Assembly (NCBI GenBank): GCA_030151135.1
Contig: JASLEQ010000007.1
Span: 1 to 5,964 of the forward strand
Reading direction: 5' to 3'
Source of the DNA: Candidatus Sulfotelmatobacter sp.
GTDB lineage: Bacteria; Acidobacteriota; Terriglobia; Terriglobales; SbA1
Length of the DNA stretch: 5,964 bases
Shown here: positions 1 through 5,964 of the stretch, piece by piece
How the letters are laid out: each line of letters starts with the position of its first letter
Numbering within the stretch: the first letter of the stretch is position 1
The notes under the pieces: generated by a model
Seen by the model: the letters and a program-made list of their open reading frames with translations, nothing else
What the model was told of the DNA's origin: nothing
Database searches by the model: none
Program-made: the position numbers and the translations under genes

Positions 1-252
1 TTGCGTCGGAGTATAGGCATATAAAACGCGGCCCACAATCAGCGGATTCGTCTGAATGCCCCCTTTTTCGCCGGTGTCGAAGGTCCAGGCGACCTGCAGC
101 CTAGCAACGTTGTCACGGTTAATCTGGGTGAGCTTCGAATAATGATCGCCGTCGACGCCGCCGTTATATGCGGGCCAGTCCACGTCCTGACCGCAGAACC
201 CCGCGGCGGCGAAGGAAAACAGGCAGAGAGAGAGGAAGGCTCGAGGGAGCAT
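1..252 (-). CDS. PQQ-dependent quinoprotein dehydrogenase, N-terminal part (cut by window start)
   Basis: Seen: reading the minus strand from ATG at 252 gives 84 codons open to base 1. It begins with a signal peptide: Arg4, a hydrophobic core at about residues 5-16, and an A-A-A site near 15-17. After it come DWPAYNGG (25-32), HYSKLTQIN (37-45), NVARLQVAW (48-56) and QTNPLIV (67-73). Known: this is the N-terminal signature of PQQ-binding eight-bladed propeller dehydrogenases (glucose/alcohol type), which oxidise sugars or alcohols in the periplasm and pass electrons to the respiratory chain. Inferred: a secreted or periplasmic quinoprotein; substrate and any cytochrome domain lie outside the window. 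The gene follows the GT-C gene on the same strand after 118 bases. The Shine-Dalgarno is weak (AGGG about 12 bases upstream). The frame stays open upstream to at least base 459 but offers no ATG or GTG, and the signal peptide directly after ATG 252 supports that start. Confidence 0.88.
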   Translation of the reverse strand, partial: MLPRAFLSLCLFSFAAAGFCGQDVDWPAYNGGVDGDHYSKLTQINRDNVARLQVAWTFDTGEKGGIQTNPLIVGRVLYAYTPTQ

Positions 253-370
253 GGCTGTAAGTGGCCCTGGTTCAGGCTGGGCACCGACGATTGTTACACC
301 CCGAGCCGTAAGCAGCAAAGCCGAACTGTCTTGAAATTCGCTAATCCGGACGCGACCACTGATCGCCAGA
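253..370. other. Short spacer between GT-C gene and quinoprotein gene
   Basis: This 118-base spacer separates two minus-strand genes. I see no tRNA, repeat or convincing sigma-70 promoter in it. The only structure is the small hairpin at its upstream edge (359-374). Without a T-tract, co-transcription of the two genes is possible but not shown. Confidence 0.5.
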
Positions 371-374
371 TCAG
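359..374 (-). other. Small perfect hairpin over the stop codon of the GT-C gene
   Basis: CTGATC and GATCAG form a 6-bp perfect stem around a 4-base loop. The minus-strand TGA stop (371-373) lies inside one arm. On the minus strand no run of T follows, so it is not a standard intrinsic terminator. It could be an mRNA 3'-end structure or chance. Confidence 0.3.
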
Positions 375-1870
375 CAATCGATAGAATTGCGACGACTAAG
401 GCGACAATAGAGTCGTCCGATCGCGACTCCGCCCAGCGCGAACACCATGGGGAAACATTCCAGCGTATAGCGCGCTTCAGGAGCCTCGATTGTAGCCAGC
501 AGAGCGCTGCGGAGAAGCAGGTAAGCCAGCATCCAGGGCCACAGGCGCGGACGGATGCACAGCCCGCCGAGCGCCAGCCCCATGTATAGGGCATTGAGCG
601 CGGCATAGAACCAGCTGAACCGCGTCTCCGCGTGATGGTGCTTGTAAACCCACCAGTCAAGATCGATGGGCAGATTTTCGACGCGCGGACGGAACCACAT
701 GTCTGCCACCCTGCCTAGCGGCAGAAGCACATAGTAGCGCAGAGGGTGAGCAGCGATTCGTTCCTGCGCTAGCCGGGCAAAACTGTCGTCAATGGACGGG
801 GAAAGCTCTTCCCCATTCGATTCATAGTCCGCTGCGAGCTTTGCGGTTTCGGCATACTGGTCGGACGAGTCGAAAGCCCGGCTGGGGAGCGCGCCCAGAT
901 CGAATTGCCCCCCGGGTACATTCCAGTAAACCTGATAAGTAGAGACGAAATCGAGGCACCAGGTTTTGATCCATCTCTGCCAGCCGGGCCAGGTGTTTTC
1001 GCCCGGGTCGGTAGCGTATCGCGGAGCCAACGGCTCTATGACATGAAAGACACGCCAGTTGCGCCAAGTCCAGGCGGCGAACGGAGCCAAGGTCAAAAGG
1101 AGACAGGCGACTAGCAGCCGCAAGCGATTTGTAACACCCCAATCCGCCACGGGAGCCCGGACCTTATCTCTGCCCTCTACCGGGCTGTCACAATCTGATC
1201 CTGACGACGATGGGGTAATTCCACCACGAAATACTCGCATCAAGAGAACCGGGGCGAAAGCGATGCCGACAAGCGCCCCATCGGGACGGAGAAGAGCGGA
1301 ATAACTGATCGCGAATGTGAAGGCCAAGGCACTCCCCCACCCCGGCTTATCCACAAAGCGGATGACAGACCAGAGCGCCAGAGCAATGCAAAACAGGCTT
1401 AGACCTTCTGTCAGCGGTTCGGCATCGTAAACTGCGGTGAATGGACAAAGCGATGCGAGCCAAACTGTCGCCTGGAAGGCAGCCATGCGAGAATTCCGGG
1501 AACTGATCCGGGAAGCGAATGAGGCCAACAGGATGCAGCCTGAGAGTTCCAACGTGATCTGGACAATGCATGCGGCCCAGTAGTTCTCCATGCCGAAGAG
1601 GCGAAAACACGCTGCCAGGAAAAGCGGATAGCCGGGTAGCCGAATCAACGTGGGATGAACTACGCCGCTCTGGTCACTGATCGCGTACTGGCCATGGAGC
1701 AGCAGGTTTTTGGCCAGCCCTCCATAAAGTCGAGAATCACCACTGACCTCAAAGAATTTACGCAGCATCCAAATGCGCAGCACTCCGCCTGATAGAAGTG
1801 CAAAAGCGGTGGAGATGTTCGCGGCGGCGGACAAATGGGCGGCAGTTTGACGCACGCGAATGGCTTCCAT
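371..1870 (-). CDS. ArnT-like/GT39-type integral membrane glycosyltransferase (GT-C fold)
   Basis: Seen: 499 residues, very hydrophobic, about ten or eleven membrane segments. After the first segment (about 19-37) comes GDSRLYGGLAKNLL (44-57) with an acidic residue at Asp45, then RLPGYPLFLAA (77-87), AEPLTE (150-155), LLRPDG (193-198), a tryptophan-rich WTWRNW (267-272) after another segment, and EARY plus a Pro in the last segment (465-474). Known: an Asp in the first external loop, the PGYPLFLA segment and a late RY...P segment are hallmarks of the ArnT/PMT-like GT-C family, which transfers sugars from polyprenyl-phosphate donors on the periplasmic side. Inferred: it decorates an envelope glycan, lipid or protein; donor and acceptor are unknown. 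A polar loop rich in Ser, Asp and Arg (about 215-248) probably links membrane segments. The ATG at 1870 lacks a good Shine-Dalgarno; a GAGGAAAGGG stretch lies 22 bases upstream, too far to serve it. The gene diverges from the polysaccharide synthase gene. Confidence 0.8.
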   Translation of the reverse strand: MEAIRVRQTAAHLSAAANISTAFALLSGGVLRIWMLRKFFEVSGDSRLYGGLAKNLLLHGQYAISDQSGVVHPTLIRLPGYPLFLAACFRLFGMENYWAACIVQITLELSGCILLASFASRISSRNSRMAAFQATVWLASLCPFTAVYDAEPLTEGLSLFCIALALWSVIRFVDKPGWGSALAFTFAISYSALLRPDGALVGIAFAPVLLMRVFRGGITPSSSGSDCDSPVEGRDKVRAPVADWGVTNRLRLLVACLLLTLAPFAAWTWRNWRVFHVIEPLAPRYATDPGENTWPGWQRWIKTWCLDFVSTYQVYWNVPGGQFDLGALPSRAFDSSDQYAETAKLAADYESNGEELSPSIDDSFARLAQERIAAHPLRYYVLLPLGRVADMWFRPRVENLPIDLDWWVYKHHHAETRFSWFYAALNALYMGLALGGLCIRPRLWPWMLAYLLLRSALLATIEAPEARYTLECFPMVFALGGVAIGRLYCRLSRRNSIDC

Positions 1871-2065
1871 AGATTCGTACTGTACAGGGTAGCCCTTTCC
1901 TCGGCGGAACAGGATTTCGCTCGCGGCGGCCGGCTGATCGCTCCACAGACTGAACCTGCCCCCCGGGGAAAGCCAATGCGTGCCTTTATCATTGGAAAAG
2001 CAGCCACTTCCGTAATCCGCCCGATAGACTGCACATTCGGGAAGTGCTCAGAGAAACTTTAGGCC
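1871..2065. promoter_or_regulatory. Divergent spacer that must hold the promoters of both flanking genes
   Basis: The two flanking genes point away from each other, so their promoters should lie in these 195 bases or inside the neighbouring gene. I see no strong sigma-70 pair. The best plus-strand candidate is TTGGAA (1992-1997) with TAATCC (2013-2018), whose 15-base spacing is short. Notable sequences are the palindromes CTGTACAG (1880-1887) and CCCCGGGG (1961-1968). Short open frames here show no recognisable protein features and overlap both flanking genes, so I call no gene. Confidence 0.5.
1880..1887. promoter_or_regulatory. Perfect 8-bp palindrome just upstream of the GT-C start, possible operator
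   Basis: CTGTACAG is a perfect palindrome ending 9 bases upstream of the minus-strand ATG at 1870, a position where a bound repressor would block expression. It is too short to assign to a regulator family and may be chance. Confidence 0.15.
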
Positions 2066-5000
2066 ATGCCCGAGAAGCAGATTTTTTACGATCCTCAGCG
2101 CAAGCGATGGAAGCGCCTTCGCCGCATCCTCGACGCGTCGGCGGTGCTGTCAACACTGGTATTGGCCGGATTTATCTTCAATACCCTTCGAGGACAACAC
2201 TTGCAGGGGTTATTCCTCCCAACTCCCAAGCATAATTACCGCGCAGTGATCGACCGGACTCCCTTGCTGCGCAGTCGAACCACCGTTCCCCCTTCCCGGC
2301 GAAAGACGACCCGGCGTCCCTCGGAAATTCCTCTGAATACTGGCGAAGGGTTGCGGGCAGCCTACTATGTGCCAGACGACGCCACCAGTTATTCGTCCTT
2401 CAAGGAGCACGTTCACCAGATCGACATGCTCTTCCCCCAGTGGCTGCACGTCGCGCTGCCGGACGGCACACTCATGGCGAAGACAAGCGATAACACTCTG
2501 CGCGAATATCCCGTCGTCGAGGGGAATACCGTTCGGGACCCGGATGACCTCAACAAGATCAAGAACGTGATCCAGGCGACCAAGGAAGACACAGAAATCT
2601 TCCCGCAGGTGAATAATTACAACGCCCGGACGGGGATCTGGGACCCTGAGATCGGCAATATTCTCAGCGCTAATGGCAAGCGCGCCCATCTGCGCGACCA
2701 GATTGTGCGTTTCTTTACCGCGTTCCCTGTCTACCACGGGTTGGCGCTCGATTTCGAAAGTCTGGATGATTCTTCCGTTCCGGCGTACATCAATTTCATC
2801 CACGAAATCTACGCAGACTTGCACGCCCGCAATCTGCGTCTCTATGTGAACGTGCCGGCTTCGGCAGAAGACGCCTACCTTAAGCAGATTGTGCCGAATA
2901 CCGACGGCATCGTTCTGATGAACTACGACCAGCACGAGGCCGAAAGCGAGCCCGGGCCCGTCGCCGCTCAGGATTGGTTCCTCAACAATCTTGTCCGCGT
3001 GCTTAAGACGGTACCCAAAGAAAAGCTGATCTGCGCCATTGGCAACTTCGGATACGACTGGACGCTGTCCATTCCCGACCCCAAGGATCGCAAGCACCCC
3101 AAGCCCAAAGTAGTCGATGCGGAAGAGGTGGACTATGTGTCCGAGGTTTGGAAGCGGGCAGCCGATGCAGACGCCGACCTGAACCTGGACTACGACACCC
3201 TCAATCCGCATTTCGAATACATCGATGAAGACACCAACCAGCGCCATGTTGTGTGGTTCCTTGACGCCGTCACGGCATTGAATGAGCTACGTGGCGCGCG
3301 TGCCCTGGGGCTTCAGACCTTTGCTCTGTGGCGCCTCGGCGAGGAAGACAGTTCGATCTGGAATATCTGGGACCGGCCCAGCAGCCCCGATTCACTTCAT
3401 GCCCTGAGCACGGTACAGCCCGGCCACGACATCGATACGGAGGGTGACGGCGAGATCATTCGCGTTACGGGACTGCCGAAGAACGGCAAGCGAACCGTCG
3501 AGCCCGACACCGACGAGCCCGATCCCCGCAAAAAACTCATCATCGATGAGCACATGGACGCCTATCCCAGTCCCTTCACGGTTCAGCAATACGGGTATCA
3601 GCCCAACAAGGTAGCGCTCTCGTTCGACGACGGTCCAGATCCCAAATGGACACCAAAAATTCTTGACGTACTGAAACGTAAGGGCACGCACGGCACTTTC
3701 ATGCTCATAGGCGACGAGGCGCAGCAGAATATCGGTCTGATGCAGCGCATTGTCCGCGAAGGCAACCAGATCGGCAATCATACGTATACCCACCCCGACA
3801 TCAGCGAAATCTCACAGCGTCAGCTTGATCTGGAAGTGGATCTCACAGAACGCCTGTTTGCCAGCAAACTGGGAGTAATGCCGCTCTATTTCCGGCCACC
3901 CTACGACATCGACGAAGAGCCCGATACCGATGACCAGGCCGCACCGGTTTACCGCATCCAGCAGGATGGCCTCACCATTGTCGGCAACAAGATCGATACC
4001 GACGACTGGGACGAACGGATCCGCAAGACACCGGCGGAGATCGCGCAGTCGGTACTCGATCAGTTAAACCGTATGAAGATCAAGCCGCAGTTCCGCGGCT
4101 CAGTGATCCTCTTGCACGACGGTGGCGGCGACCGATCCGTCACTGTCGCCGCACTTCCCGTATTGATCGATACCCTACGCCAGCACGGCTACCAGATCGT
4201 GCAGGTTTCAGACCTGATGGGTAAGACAACCGCGGACGTGATGCCGCGGCTGACCTTCTGGCAAAAGGTGCGCGCCCTCCCCGACTCGGTGGCATTTTCG
4301 GCGCTCTCGATCATCTTCAACTTCATCGTGATGGTATTTTTCCTGGGCGATATCCTGATGAGCGCACGACTCATCCTGGTGGGCATCTTCGCCATCATTG
4401 ACCGCCTCAGGCGCCCCCACAGGGATGCATCCCCGGGCTTCAATCCGCGCGTGGCCGTGTTGATTCCTTCTTACAACGAAGAGAAGGTCATCGTCCGCAC
4501 CATCCGCTCCGTGCTGAACTCGGACTACGATAACCTGCGCGTCATTGTGATCGACGATGGATCGAAAGACCGAACAGCAGAGGTGGCTCGCGAAGCTTAT
4601 GGGAAGGAAATCCGCGACGGTCGCGTGCAGGTGCTGGTGAAGTCAAACGGCGGCAAAGCCGCAGCCCTCAACTTCGGCCTGGAGAGAGTGGACGAAGACA
4701 TCTATGTCGGCATCGATGCCGACACAGTGATCGCCATGGATGCGATCTCCAAGCTCGTGCCCCACTTCGAGGATCCTGGGATCGGCGCTGTCGCAGGCAA
4801 TGCCAAGGTCGGTAATCGAGTGAATCTCTGGACGCGCTGGCAGGCTCTCGAATACATCACCAGCCAGAATTTCGAGCGCCGTGCGCTGGACCTGTTTAAT
4901 GTCGTCACGGTGGTCCCAGGCGCCATTGGTGCATGGCGTACGGAAGCCGTTAAACAGGCGGGTGGATATCCAATCAATACGGTCGCGGAAGACGCCGACC

Positions 5001-5599
5001 TGACCATGAGCCTGCTGGAACAGAGGCTAAAGGTCGTCTACGAAGACCGTTCGCTGGCATTCACGGAAGCTCCGATAGACCCCAAGGGACTCATGCGCCA
5101 GCGGTTCCGTTGGTCATTCGGGACCCTGCAGGCAGTATGGAAGCATCGCGCCGCCTTCGTACGCAATAAAGCCATGGGCCTGTTCGCTCTGCCCAACATT
5201 CTCATCTTCCAGATGCTGTTGCCCCTGGTTTCGCCGTTCATCGACATAATGTTCGTCTACGGTATCCTTCACTACTTTATTGACCTGCACTATCATCCCG
5301 AGGCGGCGTCCAAGGCGAACTTCCAGCAGTTGCTGGTGTTTTTCCTCGCTTTCCTGTTGATCGACTTCATTACCTCCGCCGTGGCCTTCAGCCTCGAGCG
5401 CCGCCATCCGGCAAACAAGGGCGACCGCTGGCTGCTGTTCCATATCTGGCTGCAAAGATTTTCCTACCGGCAGTTGTTCTCCGTCGTGCTATTCAAAACA
5501 GTGAAGCGAGCCATCGATGGCAAGCCGTTCAACTGGGACAAGCTCGAGCGCACCGCGAAGATGAGCAAGCAGACCGAGGCGCTTACGGAAACACGTTGA
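2066..5599 (+). CDS. Trifunctional membrane polysaccharide enzyme: GH18-like hydrolase, NodB deacetylase and GT2 synthase in one chain
   Basis: Seen, in order over 1177 residues: a basic leader (RKRWKRLRR, 12-20); membrane helix about 22-41; GH18/YaaH-like domain about 95-436 with LALDFES (Asp229, Glu231), MNYDQH (285-290), GPVAAQDW and ALWRLGEED (420-428); acidic linker about 440-512; NodB deacetylase about 513-705 with SFDDGPD (Asp521, Asp522), NHTYTHPD (His572, His576), RPPYD (610-614), DTDDW (644-648) and LLHDGG (His684); hydrophobic stretch 742-778; GT2 domain about 795-1030 with DDGS (830-833), NGGK (861-864), DADT (884-887), EDAD (975-978) and QRFRW (1012-1016); C-terminal membrane region about 1037-1150. 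Known: QxxRW and D-x-D mark processive synthases such as PgaC, NodC and hyaluronan synthase; NodB domains de-N-acetylate GlcNAc polymers; GH18 enzymes cut them. Inferred: synthesis of a GlcNAc-type exopolymer in the cytoplasm, with export, deacetylation and trimming outside. The ATG at 2066 is the first start after an in-frame TAG (2060-2062). Its Shine-Dalgarno is weak. The polymer identity is unproven. Confidence 0.93.
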   Translation: MPEKQIFYDPQRKRWKRLRRILDASAVLSTLVLAGFIFNTLRGQHLQGLFLPTPKHNYRAVIDRTPLLRSRTTVPPSRRKTTRRPSEIPLNTGEGLRAAYYVPDDATSYSSFKEHVHQIDMLFPQWLHVALPDGTLMAKTSDNTLREYPVVEGNTVRDPDDLNKIKNVIQATKEDTEIFPQVNNYNARTGIWDPEIGNILSANGKRAHLRDQIVRFFTAFPVYHGLALDFESLDDSSVPAYINFIHEIYADLHARNLRLYVNVPASAEDAYLKQIVPNTDGIVLMNYDQHEAESEPGPVAAQDWFLNNLVRVLKTVPKEKLICAIGNFGYDWTLSIPDPKDRKHPKPKVVDAEEVDYVSEVWKRAADADADLNLDYDTLNPHFEYIDEDTNQRHVVWFLDAVTALNELRGARALGLQTFALWRLGEEDSSIWNIWDRPSSPDSLHALSTVQPGHDIDTEGDGEIIRVTGLPKNGKRTVEPDTDEPDPRKKLIIDEHMDAYPSPFTVQQYGYQPNKVALSFDDGPDPKWTPKILDVLKRKGTHGTFMLIGDEAQQNIGLMQRIVREGNQIGNHTYTHPDISEISQRQLDLEVDLTERLFASKLGVMPLYFRPPYDIDEEPDTDDQAAPVYRIQQDGLTIVGNKIDTDDWDERIRKTPAEIAQSVLDQLNRMKIKPQFRGSVILLHDGGGDRSVTVAALPVLIDTLRQHGYQIVQVSDLMGKTTADVMPRLTFWQKVRALPDSVAFSALSIIFNFIVMVFFLGDILMSARLILVGIFAIIDRLRRPHRDASPGFNPRVAVLIPSYNEEKVIVRTIRSVLNSDYDNLRVIVIDDGSKDRTAEVAREAYGKEIRDGRVQVLVKSNGGKAAALNFGLERVDEDIYVGIDADTVIAMDAISKLVPHFEDPGIGAVAGNAKVGNRVNLWTRWQALEYITSQNFERRALDLFNVVTVVPGAIGAWRTEAVKQAGGYPINTVAEDADLTMSLLEQRLKVVYEDRSLAFTEAPIDPKGLMRQRFRWSFGTLQAVWKHRAAFVRNKAMGLFALPNILIFQMLLPLVSPFIDIMFVYGILHYFIDLHYHPEAASKANFQQLLVFFLAFLLIDFITSAVAFSLERRHPANKGDRWLLFHIWLQRFSYRQLFSVVLFKTVKRAIDGKPFNWDKLERTAKMSKQTEALTETR

Positions 5600-5635
5600 G
5601 AAGAAATACTTCAATGATCAGTCCCAAGACGAAAC

Positions 5636-5640
5636 GGTGA
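5636..5640 (+). promoter_or_regulatory. Shine-Dalgarno-like GGTGA for the kinase gene
   Basis: GGTGA ends 4 bases before the ATG at 5645. It is a partial match to the anti-Shine-Dalgarno complement with close spacing. No other ATG, GTG or TTG lies between the in-frame TGA (5615-5617) and this ATG, so it fixes the start. The 45-base gap after the synthase gene shows no terminator-like hairpin with a T-run. Confidence 0.4.
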
Positions 5641-5644
5641 CTCG

Positions 5645-5964
5645 ATGGACTCTCCGCAAGTGCTGTTTTTGGGCCGTGCCACCGTGGACGTCATCTACGC
5701 TCTCGATCACTTTCCATCAGAAGATACCAAGACCTTTGCCAATGCCATGCATGTGGCGCCGGGAGGACCGGCCACAAACGCCGCCATCACTCACACGCTG
5801 CTTGGTGGCAAATCGCAGCTGATGACGACCATCGGCGACGGTTCTTGGGCAACTCCGGTGCGCGATCAACTCGACAGGCTAGGGATCGAAGTCATCGACT
5901 TGGCCGATAGCACCCCGTATGAAACTCCGCTGGTGACGATCCTCGTGAACGGATCGCAGGCGAC
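5645..5964 (+). CDS. PfkB/ribokinase-family carbohydrate kinase, N-terminal part (cut by window end)
   Basis: Seen: 106 complete codons from ATG 5645 to the window end. The protein starts with a beta strand and an early Asp (VLFLGRATVDVIY, 6-18), then LDHFPSED (20-27), the GGPATNAA signature (40-47), a LGG turn (53-55), TTIGDG (61-66) and LDRLGIEV (76-83). Known: an early conserved Asp, the GGxxxNxA sugar-binding signature and the IGxD element define the N-terminal half of PfkB kinases, which phosphorylate sugars or nucleosides with ATP in the cytoplasm. The C-terminal GAGD catalytic signature lies outside the window. Inferred: a sugar kinase. The substrate cannot be assigned; fructose, ribose, a sulfosugar, an amino sugar or a nucleoside are all open. 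It starts 45 bases after the polysaccharide synthase gene on the same strand, so a shared transcript is plausible. Confidence 0.88.
   Translation, partial: MDSPQVLFLGRATVDVIYALDHFPSEDTKTFANAMHVAPGGPATNAAITHTLLGGKSQLMTTIGDGSWATPVRDQLDRLGIEVIDLADSTPYETPLVTILVNGSQA

Noticed and set aside
142..384. An 80-codon plus-strand open frame opposite the quinoprotein start
   Set aside because: It is antisense to a recognisable signal peptide and PQQ-dehydrogenase N-terminus and has no family features of its own.
1961..1968. CCCCGGGG palindrome in the divergent spacer as a regulatory site
   Set aside because: Short GC palindromes are expected by chance in this composition, and nothing ties it to a start or promoter element.
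1992..2018. TTGGAA and TAATCC as a sigma-70 promoter for the synthase gene
   Set aside because: The spacing is 15 bases and the -10 match is poor, so I do not call it as a promoter; it is mentioned only as the best candidate.
1660..2034. Minus-strand open frames overlapping the start of the GT-C gene and the divergent spacer
   Set aside because: They overlap the convincing GT-C frame and are rich in Pro, Arg and Cys with no domain-like pattern, typical of shadow frames.
2210..3247. A 345-codon open frame on the minus strand opposite the hydrolase domain
   Set aside because: It is in codon register with the sense gene, where antisense stops need sense codons TTA, CTA or TCA, which are rare in this GC-rich gene. 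The sense frame has clear family motifs; the antisense translation shows none.
3392..3793. A 133-codon minus-strand open frame opposite the linker and deacetylase domain
   Set aside because: It is in the same antisense register with the same explanation, and has no recognisable protein signature.
5600..5612. GAAG-AAATA-CTTC as a terminator after the synthase gene
   Set aside because: The stem is only about four AT-containing pairs and no T-run follows.

Overview
The window carries four protein-coding genes, two of them cut by the window ends, with short spacers and no RNA gene, mobile element, repeat array or CRISPR that I can see. The left half is read from the minus strand: a glycosyltransferase of the GT-C/ArnT-like type (371-1870), followed on the same strand by the first 84 codons of a secreted PQQ-type quinoprotein dehydrogenase (252 to beyond base 1). 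The right half is read from the plus strand: one very large gene (2066-5599, 1177 residues), then the first 106 codons of a PfkB-family sugar kinase (5645 to beyond base 5964). A 195-base divergent spacer (1871-2065) separates the halves. No gene-free stretch exceeds 300 bases.

The centrepiece is the 1177-residue protein. It joins, in one chain, an N-terminal membrane anchor, a GH18/YaaH-like glycoside hydrolase domain, a NodB-type polysaccharide deacetylase domain, a processive family-2 glycosyltransferase domain and a C-terminal membrane bundle. Almost every diagnostic catalytic motif of the three enzymes is readable. The simplest reading is a self-contained machine at the inner membrane: the cytoplasmic GT2 domain polymerises a GlcNAc-type polymer and threads it out, and the deacetylase and hydrolase on the outer face modify and trim it. 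The same jobs are split over PgaC/PgaB or IcaA/IcaB in poly-GlcNAc systems. The hydrolase keeps the catalytic Glu but has lost the two leading Asp of the textbook GH18 signature.

Neighbour roles are less certain. The ArnT-like protein probably moves a sugar from a polyprenyl-phosphate donor to an envelope acceptor, which fits an envelope-glycan theme, but it is transcribed away from the fusion gene. The PfkB kinase starts 45 bases after the fusion gene and could share its transcript; its substrate cannot be told from the N-terminus. The quinoprotein dehydrogenase looks metabolically separate.

The moderately GC-rich composition, signal peptide and PQQ-type periplasmic oxidoreductase suggest a Gram-negative-type bacterium. 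From memory, the hydrolase-deacetylase-GT2 fusion and its basic N-terminal leader resemble proteins from Acidobacteriota (Terriglobia). That assignment is an inference and was not tested by a search.
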